This document shows, piece after piece, positions 56,993 through 64,000 of a DNA stretch of 64,000 bases. Origin of the DNA: Thiomicrospira cyclica ALM1 (GTDB lineage Bacteria > Pseudomonadota > Gammaproteobacteria > Thiomicrospirales > Thiomicrospiraceae); NCBI RefSeq assembly GCF_000214825.1, contig NC_015581.1, forward strand, positions 930,001-994,000, in the 5' to 3' direction. The position numbers and the translations under genes are program-made. Position 1 is the stretch's first letter; every line of letters starts with the position of its first letter. The notes under the pieces were generated by a model. That model was not told where the DNA came from, did not search any database, and saw only the letters and a list, made by a program, of their open reading frames with translations.

Positions 56993-57016
56993 AAAAAACC
57001 CTCATCACTGAGGGTT
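56993..57016 (-). terminator. Terminator between bamC and purL
   Basis: AACCCTCA (56997-57004) pairs with TGAGGGTT (57009-57016) around a 4-base loop; on the minus strand six T's follow. It ends the dapA-bamC transcript but also stands directly before the purL ribosome-binding site. Confidence 0.88.
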
Positions 57017-57032
57017 GTTGAGACGAATTAAT

Positions 57033-58085
57033 TTAATCGAATAACAGGCCAAGCTGTTCAAGATAGGCACGTCGTTGCTCGCCATTCAGCGGCGTATCGT
57101 TTGCCTGAGCATTGATTTCAACCAAGGTAATGCCATCACGTTCAGTATCCGCTGCAAGCATTAACACCAACACACGACTAGATTGACTTGCGAAAATACG
57201 GTTTAACCAACTCAAACTGCTAATATCTTTACTCACTTCAACCAAAATGATACGTTCATTGCGCGATTGACTGACAATATTCCAATCGGCGCGTACCGCT
57301 TGTGCTTGCAAATAGTCCCAGGCTTGATCAATCGGAGCGGCCAAGGCGACTCCTAGCATTTCTTCACCACGCAGGACCTCATGGTAATAAGGTGCTTGGG
57401 CAATTTTATCGATCGCACCTTCTGCCGTCTCGCCACTAAATACCAAGAACCGGTACAGCGCTAACATTTCCATCATCGGATCATAAGAACGCAAACGCCA
57501 TTGAGTAATATCACCTGAAGAGTCAGCCGTCATCATATTATGCTGAACATAAACAGCGACTTGACCATCTTGTTCGGTAATTTGAAAGCTATAGCGATCA
57601 TAAAGCCCTGTGACGCGCTCATCACGCCAACGGTTTAACAAGCGGGTTAATAAACCCACTTCCAATGCCACGGGGGCAACATCACTACGCGCAAGATAAT
57701 CGGTTTGAATCAAACCAATATCAAAGTTTGCCGATGCGATATCGAAACCCTGACCAGCGATAAAGCGCTGTAAAAGATTGTAAACCTCATAACTTGATTT
57801 GTTGTCGAAGACTAACCAACGCTGGACTAAATTTGATTCAACATTAACTCCAGAGGTCAGCACACGAGGTAGAGTATCCTGCTCTTGCAACATGGGTGCA
57901 ACTAAACGATCATTAACCTGAGCACGTTCCTGACCAGGAGAGACGAAATTTGGCGGTAACTCTAAGCCTTGTAATAAACGCCCTTCACTATCACGAAAAT
58001 CGGTTTCGCCCCCTTTAAAAACCGAACAACCAGTTACCAGCGTTAATGCCGCTACCAGGACTGCTGCTTTGTAAAATGTGTTCAA
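57033..58085 (-). CDS. bamC: Outer membrane assembly lipoprotein BamC
   Basis: Lipoprotein of the BAM complex (NlpB/DapX). The signal peptide ends in a lipobox, LVTGC, with Cys20. After an unstructured stretch come two helix-grip domains (about 85-210 and 225-350, e.g. FDNKSSYEVYNLLQRFIAGQ and DQAWDYLQAQAV). At 350 residues it is similar to E. coli BamC (344). It overlaps dapA by 4 bases, the conserved dapA-bamC order. Confidence 0.9.
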   Translation of the reverse strand: MNTFYKAAVLVAALTLVTGCSVFKGGETDFRDSEGRLLQGLELPPNFVSPGQERAQVNDRLVAPMLQEQDTLPRVLTSGVNVESNLVQRWLVFDNKSSYEVYNLLQRFIAGQGFDIASANFDIGLIQTDYLARSDVAPVALEVGLLTRLLNRWRDERVTGLYDRYSFQITEQDGQVAVYVQHNMMTADSSGDITQWRLRSYDPMMEMLALYRFLVFSGETAEGAIDKIAQAPYYHEVLRGEEMLGVALAAPIDQAWDYLQAQAVRADWNIVSQSRNERIILVEVSKDISSLSWLNRIFASQSSRVLVLMLAADTERDGITLVEINAQANDTPLNGEQRRAYLEQLGLLFD

Positions 58086-58963
58086 GTGCGTACTCCTGCT
58101 TGCTTCATAGCTTCTGACACTAAACCATGAAAAGGTTCCGATAAAGGGGTTAATGGTAATCGAATGGCCGGACTAATCCTTTGCATCTGTGAAAGCGCCC
58201 ATTTGACCGGAATGGGATTTGCTTCTACAAATAAGCGCTGATGCAATAACGCCATGGGTTGATCCAATGCATGCGCATCTTCAGCATCCCCTCTTAAAGC
58301 CGCTTGATAAGCTAAGGCCACTTGATCCGGAACGAGATTCGCTGTTACAGAGATGCCACCATGCCCACCCAACAAAATAAAGTCTACTGCGGTAGCGTCA
58401 TCGCCGCTGTATAGATAAAAATCAGCCGGAACCAGTGCTTGAATTTTAGCGACACGTGCTAAGTCGCCGGTCGCCTCTTTGACCCCAATAATGTTAGAAA
58501 TTTGCGCTAATCGACCGATCGTTTCGGGCTGCATATCGCAGGCTGTTCGACCCGGAACATTATACAAAATCTGAGGTATATCAACCGCTTCCGCAATCTT
58601 TTTATGATGAAGAAACAAGCCCTCTTGGGTTGGCTTATTATAGTAAGGCGTTACCAATAAACAAGCATCTGCACCAGTATTTTTGGAGCATTGGGTTAGC
58701 TCGATGGCTTCACTGGTCGAATTGGCACCCGTACCTGCAATCACCGTAACTCGCCCAGCTACCTGTTCAACAACAAACTGGATAACAGCGCAATGCTCCG
58801 TCATGTCGAGTGTTGCCGATTCACCAGTCGTACCAACAGCAACAATGGCTTGGGTTCCGGCAGCAATATGCCATTCAATTAATTGAGCTAATGCCGGATA
58901 ATCTACCGTTTCATCTTCATTCATCGGGGTGACCAATGCCACCATGCTGCCAGTCAATGCCAA
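58082..58963 (-). CDS. dapA: 4-hydroxy-tetrahydrodipicolinate synthase
   Basis: First committed step of lysine/diaminopimelate synthesis. GSMVALVTPMNEDETVDY opens the barrel; the catalytic Tyr is in LYNVPGRTACDM and the Schiff-base Lys in IGVKEATGDLA. No ATG or GTG fits the N terminus. Several TTG codons lie at the start, and the one at 58963 (six bases after a GGAG site) gives a 293-residue protein, nearly equal to E. coli; TTG 58975 and 58957 are alternatives. It is transcribed into bamC with a 4-base overlap. Confidence 0.94.
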   Translation of the reverse strand: MALTGSMVALVTPMNEDETVDYPALAQLIEWHIAAGTQAIVAVGTTGESATLDMTEHCAVIQFVVEQVAGRVTVIAGTGANSTSEAIELTQCSKNTGADACLLVTPYYNKPTQEGLFLHHKKIAEAVDIPQILYNVPGRTACDMQPETIGRLAQISNIIGVKEATGDLARVAKIQALVPADFYLYSGDDATAVDFILLGGHGGISVTANLVPDQVALAYQAALRGDAEDAHALDQPMALLHQRLFVEANPIPVKWALSQMQRISPAIRLPLTPLSEPFHGLVSEAMKQAGVRT

Positions 58964-59039
58964 GGCCAACTCCAAAATTATCTATCAGAGAACAACGTAA
59001 ACAGATTACGTCGTTTTAAAAGCGTAATATTAACGCTAA

Positions 59040-59057
59040 GGTTGAATTAGTTCAACC
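59040..59057. repeat. Inverted repeat between dapA and bcp
   Basis: GGTTGAA (59040-59046) and TTCAACC (59051-59057), a 7-bp perfect inverted repeat with a 4-base spacer, in the 200-base divergent region. It is a candidate operator; nothing else distinctive is seen in this gap. Confidence 0.5.
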
Positions 59058-59167
59058 GCCAATAACCTTTATAACAAATCATTCGTTTATGTGGGCTCAA
59101 GCAGTTGCGAGCCGTCTAGTTTAACGCCATACTAAGTCATAGTATCAATTACCTTTAAAAGGAACCC

Positions 59168-59650
59168 ATGATTATGGATTTTGCAGCCCAGACCGATCAG
59201 CAGCTACGCCTGCAAACATTTAGCCTTCCTGCGACACCGGATCAGGTCATTAGTGAACAAACATTGCTTGGTCAGCATACCGTTTTGTATTTTTACCCTA
59301 AAGACAACACCCCTGGATGTACACAACAGGGACAAGACTTTCGTGATCTTTACCCAGCCTTTGTAAAACAAAATTGTCACGTTTATGGCGTATCCAAAGA
59401 TAGCTTAAAACAGCATCAAAGTTTTAAGGAAAAATATAATTTTCCATTCGAACTCATTAGTGACCCTGAAGAAAAACTCTGTAAGGCTTTTAAGGTTATC
59501 AAGCTAAAGAAAAACTTTGGCAAAGAATATATGGGCATCGAACGCTCAACTTTTTTACTCAATCCGCAAGGTGATGTTATCGCATCTTGGCGGAAAGTAC
59601 GTGTTCCCAATCACGCGCAAGATGTATTAAAAAAACTTACCCAGGTTTAA
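59168..59650 (+). CDS. bcp: Thioredoxin-dependent peroxiredoxin (BCP/PrxQ type)
   Basis: Peroxidase that detoxifies hydroperoxides. The peroxidatic Cys51 lies in YPKDNTPGCTQQGQDFRD. The resolving Cys usually found five residues later is a Gln here, so it is a one-Cys variant unless the Cys in KQNCHVYG serves. SDPEEKLCKAF and the FLLNPQGDVIASWRKV end are typical. It has 160 residues and an AAAGGA site. phoH follows 15 bases later, so they are probably one transcript. Confidence 0.93.
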   Translation: MIMDFAAQTDQQLRLQTFSLPATPDQVISEQTLLGQHTVLYFYPKDNTPGCTQQGQDFRDLYPAFVKQNCHVYGVSKDSLKQHQSFKEKYNFPFELISDPEEKLCKAFKVIKLKKNFGKEYMGIERSTFLLNPQGDVIASWRKVRVPNHAQDVLKKLTQV

Positions 59651-59665
59651 CCAGAGGACAGCTTA

Positions 59666-61081
59666 ATGACGGCATCAACTCAACCAAGACTATTTATCCT
59701 TGATACCAACGTTTTAATGCATGACCCCATGGCATTGTTCAATTTTGACGAACATGACATTTTTATCCCTATGACTGTATTAGAAGAATTGGATGCCGCA
59801 AAGAAAGGCATGTCAGAGGTTGCAAGAAATGTTCGCGAAACCAATCGTTTAATGGATCAAATCATTAACGGATCTAACTTTGAGATGCTTAAGAGTGGAC
59901 TGGCGCTGGACAACATCTATCCCACTAAACGAAAAGCAGAGATCAGTCACTTAGGTAAACTATTTTTTGAAACGGCGCCACTTAACGCTGATCTACCCGT
60001 TGCCATTCCTAGCCACAAAGCGGATAACCAAATTCTTAAAGTAGGCTTAGCTCTAAAGAACGAGTTTCCAGACAGAAATGTTACCCTGGTTACCAAAGAC
60101 ATTAATATGCGCATTAAAGCGTCTGCGGTCGGGTTGCACTCGGAAGATTATTACAATGATCGTGTGTTAGAAGATGCCGATTTGCTGTACACCGGTTATG
60201 AATTACTACCAGACAATTTTTTTGAACAACACAGTGACCACATGAAAGCCTGGCAAAATGAGGGTCGCACTTTTTACGAACTCAAGCTCGAACCCAATAG
60301 TCATTGGTATCCTAATCAATGCCTGATTAGCCCAAATGATTCAGGATTCAGCGCTATTATTCGCAAAATTGACAACCAGCTCGCAACACTCGAGACCCTA
60401 ACGGACTATGGGTCAAAAAGTCATGCTGTGTGGGGAATTAACGCACGCAATGTCGAACAAAATATGGCAATGAACTTTTTAATGGATCCAGACATTGATT
60501 TTGTGTCACTATTGGGGCCAGCGGGTACCGGCAAAACCCTGCTTGCACTCGCTTGTGGCTTAGAACAAACACTTGATAGCAGCATCTACAACGAAATCAT
60601 TATGACCCGCGCCACCATCCCAATTGGCGAAGATATTGGCTTCCTACCGGGCACTGAAGAGGAAAAAATGACCCCTTGGATGGGTGCGCTGATGGATAAT
60701 TTAGAGGTACTTACTGCAAGCGACGGACAACACACTGATTGGGAAAAGCAAAGTACTGGCGAACTAGTTAGCAAGCGCATCAAAATAAAATCACTAAACT
60801 TTATGCGCGGTCGTACTTTCATGAAAAAGTACATTATTATTGACGAAGCTCAAAACATTACCCCAAAGCAAATGAAAACTCTCATTACGCGTGCGGGTGC
60901 CGGCACCAAAATTATTTGCTTGGGTAATATAGGTCAAATTGACACCCCCTATCTAACAGAGACCACTTCGGGTTTAACCTATGTTGTTGATCGCTTTAAA
61001 GATTGGGCACATGGCGCCCACATGACTTTAAAACAAGGCGAGCGGTCTCGACTGGCAGAGTTTGCCTCCGATGTACTTTAA
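59666..61081 (+). CDS. PhoH family ATPase with N-terminal PIN domain
   Basis: A 471-residue PhoH2-type protein: a PIN-domain RNase module (about 8-150, FILDTNVLMHDPMALFNF, VLEELDAAKKGMSEVARNVR, later TKDINMRIKA) fused to a PhoH ATPase/helicase (about 250-465) with Walker A GPAGTGKTLLAL and Walker B YIIIDEAQNITPKQMKTLI. Such proteins have RNA helicase and RNase activity in other bacteria. The start has a GAGG site. It is downstream of bcp and convergent with umuD. Confidence 0.94.
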   Translation: MTASTQPRLFILDTNVLMHDPMALFNFDEHDIFIPMTVLEELDAAKKGMSEVARNVRETNRLMDQIINGSNFEMLKSGLALDNIYPTKRKAEISHLGKLFFETAPLNADLPVAIPSHKADNQILKVGLALKNEFPDRNVTLVTKDINMRIKASAVGLHSEDYYNDRVLEDADLLYTGYELLPDNFFEQHSDHMKAWQNEGRTFYELKLEPNSHWYPNQCLISPNDSGFSAIIRKIDNQLATLETLTDYGSKSHAVWGINARNVEQNMAMNFLMDPDIDFVSLLGPAGTGKTLLALACGLEQTLDSSIYNEIIMTRATIPIGEDIGFLPGTEEEKMTPWMGALMDNLEVLTASDGQHTDWEKQSTGELVSKRIKIKSLNFMRGRTFMKKYIIIDEAQNITPKQMKTLITRAGAGTKIICLGNIGQIDTPYLTETTSGLTYVVDRFKDWAHGAHMTLKQGERSRLAEFASDVL

Positions 61082-61083
61082 GG

Positions 61084-61121
61084 GAAAAAAGTGTTTAGCC
61101 TGACCAAAACTCAGTGCTAAA
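61084..61121 (-). terminator. Terminator of the umuC-exo-umuD operon
   Basis: TTTAGC plus CTGA (61094-61103) pairs with TCAG (61111-61114) and GCTAAA (61116-61121) with one bulged base; on the minus strand six T's follow. It overlaps the umuD stop and lies just after the convergent phoH-like gene. Confidence 0.75.
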
Positions 61122-61719
61122 TTAACTTGCGTAACACTGAAACAACGACTCCCCAAATAACCAGCTCAGTTTCCTCAGCTACAGCAATGGGTTGATAGGC
61201 TGGATTCTCAGGATAGAGCCAAATCTGTCCTGCTTGTTTAATTAATCGCTTCAGGGTTAAATCCCCATTCACCGAGGCGATAACAATGTTGCCGGACACT
61301 GGTGTAATACTGCGATCAATCACCAATTGATCACCCGGCAAAATCCCCGCCTGTTGCATCGAATCGCCTTGAACTCGCACCACAAAGCTGGTTTTTGTAT
61401 GAGGCACAAAAACCTCGTTCAAATCAATCGTTTCTTCTTGGTTGTCATCAGCTGGTGAGGGAAAACCCGCAATTACCTTGTGGCTAAACACGGGCAAGGC
61501 CAATTCGGTGATTGGATTAACGCCTTTAAAGCCAGGCTCTAAATCGAAAGTATGCCGTTCGCAAGGTTCTTGCCACTGTTGTAACCAGGTTTTAATAAGA
61601 GTGACTTTCGATCCAGGTACGCGCATCACCTTGGTGGCCTCGCCATAAGGACCACTGCCTGCCTTACGACCAGCTCCCTCCCGCTTACCGCCACGTCCTG
61701 ATTTGTCCTTGCTAGCCAT
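61117..61719 (-). CDS. umuD: UmuD-like SOS protease with N-terminal extension
   Basis: S24 (LexA/UmuD) self-cleaving protein of the SOS response, which after RecA-stimulated cleavage activates the UmuC polymerase. The cleavage bond is Ala84-Gly85 (VIAGFPSPADD), the nucleophile is Ser120 (GDSMQQAGILPGD) and the general base is Lys157 (LTLKRLI); the 36- and 37-residue spacings equal those in E. coli UmuD. E. coli UmuD has only 24 residues before the cut; here 84, including a basic GKREGAGRKAGSGPYGE segment and RVPGSKVTLIKTWL that looks like a small DNA-binding region. It overlaps the upstream exonuclease gene by 8 bases. Confidence 0.92.
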   Translation of the reverse strand: MASKDKSGRGGKREGAGRKAGSGPYGEATKVMRVPGSKVTLIKTWLQQWQEPCERHTFDLEPGFKGVNPITELALPVFSHKVIAGFPSPADDNQEETIDLNEVFVPHTKTSFVVRVQGDSMQQAGILPGDQLVIDRSITPVSGNIVIASVNGDLTLKRLIKQAGQIWLYPENPAYQPIAVAEETELVIWGVVVSVLRKLI

Positions 61720-63184
61720 GAATTTCGCCTCCCTCTTCCAACCACACTAAGGGCTTAATCACCATGCCCGCTGGTGGCTTTAATAAAAACTTACATAAAA
61801 TCCGATAGGCATCTAAATCAAGTGACTGCTCACAAGCAGGCCTGCTGCTCAAGGCTTCAAATAGGCTCGTCTCATCTTCAACATCTGTAATAACTTGCCA
61901 TTGATACACCAACAGCCCCCGTTCACTGGTTGGGGTTTCTCGAACCAGTACCGGGCCTTGCCAAGGCCAGGCCTGCTGCTGCCAAGTCTGTAACGCTAAA
62001 TCCTGACGAAGATTGTACGCAAGCGGCAACTCTTCTTGCACACAAGCACCACGACACTGCTTTAATTGATAGGCAAAACAGCTGCCCTTGGCTTTCTTAT
62101 CTAGCCCCGTTAAACGTTGACACAGATTCGCATCCTTAACCTTGGTTCGCATCGCTTCTTCCGCTTGTTTTTGCGAACGAAACAGCCCAAAACTCTGATG
62201 TAATTCATCGGCGGTGAGTCCGTCATTTGCCACCAGTTTCATTTGCGCATAGCCGTCTTGGTTTAGATGCCTTACCCAGCGCCACAAACGGGTATGTTTG
62301 CGCAATTTAACATTATATTGTGGCGATAAGGTCTTGATTTGTTGGGACTCTAGCAGTTGCGCACTCAAGTCGCCGTCGCATTCTGTCCAATCGACATGAT
62401 GTATCTCACTCACCATCTTAAGATTTTTTGCGGCACGATGATCCTGGGTAAAGTGACTTAAAATACGCGTGCGCAGCTGCACCGATTTACCGACATATAA
62501 CAACTGGCCTTGCGCACCATAAAAGCGGTACACGCCCGGTACATCTTCACAATCAGCCAATTCACTCGGATCGAGATTGGCCGGTAGGCTAGGTTGGGCT
62601 AACAGCTCAGCTAATAAAGACCAAATACGATCCGCCGATACCTCGTGGGTTAATTGCGCTAAAAAGGCAGCGACGAGATCCACATCGCCCATCGCACGAT
62701 GACGGTCAACCTGTGGCAAAGCATAACGCGTCACTAAATGATCCAGGCCGTGACGTTTATGCTCCGGAAACAGCTGTCTTGATAACTTAACCGTACATAA
62801 GGTCGTTGCCCGCCAATCAATACCTATTCGCTTAAACTGATGTTTAATAAAACCATAATCAAAGCGCGCATTATGAGCTACAAAAACTTTATCGGCTAAC
62901 AGTGCCGCCAAATCCTCGGCAATCTCCTCAAAAAGCGGTGCCTCGGCAACCATCGCATTGCTAATCCCGGTTAAGCGAGTAATCCACGGCGGAATGGTTC
63001 GGTGCGGACGAATCAGCTGTTGCCAAGATTGCACCCACTCTCCTTGATGAAAGCGTTGCACCGCGATTTCAATAATCTCATCTAGCCCTGGCTTGCCGCC
63101 GGTCGTTTCAATATCCACTAAAACCCAGTCCTCTAAATTAAAGCCAACCGGTTTTGCAGACCACCATGTCCAAGTCTGTGTCAT
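61712..63184 (-). CDS. DEDDh exonuclease fused to a GIY-YIG endonuclease domain
   Basis: A 490-residue repair-type nuclease. Residues about 18-185 form a DnaQ-like 3'-5' exonuclease (VLVDIETTGG, VAHNARFDYGFI, HRAMGDVD), and about 208-300 a UvrC/Cho-like GIY-YIG domain (DVPGVYRFYGAQGQLLYVGK followed by SVQLRTRILSHF). The rest (about 300-490) has a Cys-containing region (CFAYQLKQCRGACV). This matches the DnaQ-UvrC fusion family seen in some proteobacteria and actinobacteria. It lies between umuC and umuD with no gap on one side and an 8-base overlap on the other, so it is likely SOS-expressed and acts in lesion processing. Confidence 0.9.
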   Translation of the reverse strand: MTQTWTWWSAKPVGFNLEDWVLVDIETTGGKPGLDEIIEIAVQRFHQGEWVQSWQQLIRPHRTIPPWITRLTGISNAMVAEAPLFEEIAEDLAALLADKVFVAHNARFDYGFIKHQFKRIGIDWRATTLCTVKLSRQLFPEHKRHGLDHLVTRYALPQVDRHRAMGDVDLVAAFLAQLTHEVSADRIWSLLAELLAQPSLPANLDPSELADCEDVPGVYRFYGAQGQLLYVGKSVQLRTRILSHFTQDHRAAKNLKMVSEIHHVDWTECDGDLSAQLLESQQIKTLSPQYNVKLRKHTRLWRWVRHLNQDGYAQMKLVANDGLTADELHQSFGLFRSQKQAEEAMRTKVKDANLCQRLTGLDKKAKGSCFAYQLKQCRGACVQEELPLAYNLRQDLALQTWQQQAWPWQGPVLVRETPTSERGLLVYQWQVITDVEDETSLFEALSSRPACEQSLDLDAYRILCKFLLKPPAGMVIKPLVWLEEGGEIHG

Positions 63185-64000
63185 TTAATGCACCACCAAA
63201 ATTTCATCAAACCGTGTGGTATAACGCGGCGAGCATTTCGCGCGACGCATCGCCCACTGCGCCTTATCCGCCAAGCCTTCGGCGGCAAACTGAATCGACC
63301 CGCGACCCATTTTTTGATTAATCGCATCCAACGTCGTCATCAAAGCTTCTGCTTTGGGGTTAGCTGAAAACCTAGGATTGGGCGCAAAAGCATCTAATTG
63401 CAACGGTCCTTTATCACTTATCGCCGAAAGGGTTACAGCGGCTTTGTGATACGCCAGGCCTGGTTGCCAAACCCGCTTGAGTAAGCGTTTTGCTAGCTTA
63501 ATCAACAACTGACTATTATCGGTGGGATAAACCAACCCCATGCCATGCGAGTTAGCATAATAAGGCTGTTTCGTATCATAAGGATTGGTTCGCAAGTGCA
63601 CATGAATATGCTGACACACCGAGCCTTGCTGACGCAGCTTTTCCGCCGCACGCGCGGTATAACTCGCCACGGCCTGAGCCAGCCAATCCCATTCCATCAC
63701 CGGTTGACCAAACGAACGTGAACGAATAATTTGCTGTTTTGCCGGTGCCACCATTTCGAGTGCTAAACAACTTTCTCCGTTCAACTCGGCAATCAAACGC
63801 TCCATCACCACCGAAAAATGACGCCGTAAGGTCTTAGCATCGGCCTGTTGTAAATCATAGGCGCTCTGAATATTCAGCGCCTGTAACTTAGGAGCCATGC
63901 GTCGCCCCACTCCCCAAACATCACCCACAGGCACTTGTTTTAACAACGCCGTTCGAGTCGCGGAGCTCACTGCAGTTAAATCTAGCACCCCATCAAAAGC
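63185..64000 (-). CDS. umuC: DNA polymerase V catalytic subunit, C-terminal part
   Basis: C-terminal ~271 residues of a Y-family translesion polymerase, cut by the window edge. The reading frame is open to 64000 (AFDGVLDLTAV...), so the GTG at 63988 is internal. PVGDVWGVGRRMAPKLQAL is the helix-hairpin-helix thumb, followed by HFSVVMERLIAELNGESCLAL and the little-finger domain (IIRSRSFGQPVMEW, SYTARAAEKLRQQGSVCQHI), all close to UmuC. Its stop is directly followed by the exonuclease ATG. The order umuC-exo-umuD is opposite to the usual umuD-umuC. The promoter and any LexA box lie outside the window. Confidence 0.93.
   Translation of the reverse strand, partial: AFDGVLDLTAVSSATRTALLKQVPVGDVWGVGRRMAPKLQALNIQSAYDLQQADAKTLRRHFSVVMERLIAELNGESCLALEMVAPAKQQIIRSRSFGQPVMEWDWLAQAVASYTARAAEKLRQQGSVCQHIHVHLRTNPYDTKQPYYANSHGMGLVYPTDNSQLLIKLAKRLLKRVWQPGLAYHKAAVTLSAISDKGPLQLDAFAPNPRFSANPKAEALMTTLDAINQKMGRGSIQFAAEGLADKAQWAMRRAKCSPRYTTRFDEILVVH

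Larger units (their letters stand above)
1719..63462. repeat. Dispersed palindrome family CAGGCCTG, 26 copies
   Basis: Exact copies start at 1719, 1801, 6039, 7513, 7732, 8096, 11489, 11956, 12176, 13124, 13346, 18557, 30364, 35306, 39635, 40055, 42210, 43324, 43638, 44675, 47256, 50535, 54032, 61837, 61968 and 63455. About one is expected at random in 64 kb. All 26 are preceded by C or G and 25 are followed by C or G; the common form is A(C/G)CAGGCCTG(G/C)T. Eleven copies are perfect palindromes of 12 bp or more. All lie in coding frames of unrelated genes. The core AGGCCT occurs only 8 more times, so the octamer, not the hexamer, is the repeated unit. Confidence 0.93.

Noticed and set aside
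1-64000. tRNA/rRNA genes, CRISPR arrays, transposase genes, att sites
   Set aside because: Looked for in the gaps; none seen. Gaps are under 200 bases and hold only promoters, terminators and short inverted repeats.

Overview
The window is dense bacterial chromosome (about 95% coding) with typical gammaproteobacterial gene order. An orphan soxB (thiosulfate oxidation), a complete assimilatory nitrate/nitrite set and moderate G+C suggest a sulfur-oxidising chemolithoautotroph near Thiomicrospira/Hydrogenovibrio. The lineage is inferred from gene content, not from a search. I found no tRNA, rRNA, CRISPR array, insertion sequence or prophage.

Layout. 1-8.7 kb (+): nitrate assimilation and its cofactors, nirB(partial)-nirD-nasA-cysG-ybiB-moeA-mobA, mostly overlapping. 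8.7-10.9 kb (-): [2Fe-2S] BFD-like protein, short RNase J and flavodoxin, coupled by TAATG junctions. 11-13.9 kb (+): dusA, xseA (with an extra N-terminal domain), xseB. 14-19.7 kb: a small membrane protein, rpoN, a bicupin protein, and a response regulator/histidine kinase pair. 19.7-26.6 kb (-): MATE, nudF, alr, dnaB and the rpsF-rpsR-DUF2232-rplI operon. 26.7-38.9 kb (-): the conserved block gyrA-serC-pheA-hisC-tyrA-aroA-cmk-rpsA-ihfB-lapA-pyrF. 39-41.2 kb (+): ubiG-gph-SDR. 41.2-47 kb (-): ccdAB, tex, lysS, prfB (programmed +1 frameshift). 47.1-50.8 kb: a frame-split DUF5610-like gene, a membrane protein, universal stress protein and SulP. 51-59 kb (-): soxB, purL, bamC, dapA. 59.2-61.1 kb (+): bcp, phoH-like. 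61.1-64 kb (-): umuC(partial)-exonuclease/GIY-YIG-umuD.

No stretch longer than 300 bases lacks a gene. Intergenic gaps hold several clear hairpin terminators, a few sigma70-like promoters and some inverted repeats.

The most striking signal is not a gene. The palindrome CAGGCCTG occurs 26 times, where about one copy is expected by chance. Almost always it is flanked by C or G on both sides, and 11 copies extend to perfect palindromes of 12 to 18 bp. It lies inside genes of many functions, on both coding strands and in all three reading frames, so selection or mutation acts on the DNA rather than on the protein. It behaves like a highly iterated palindrome, comparable to HIP1 of cyanobacteria. 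It is absent from an 11.8-kb stretch that includes the rpsF-rplI operon, dnaB and rpsA, and also from gyrA and soxB.
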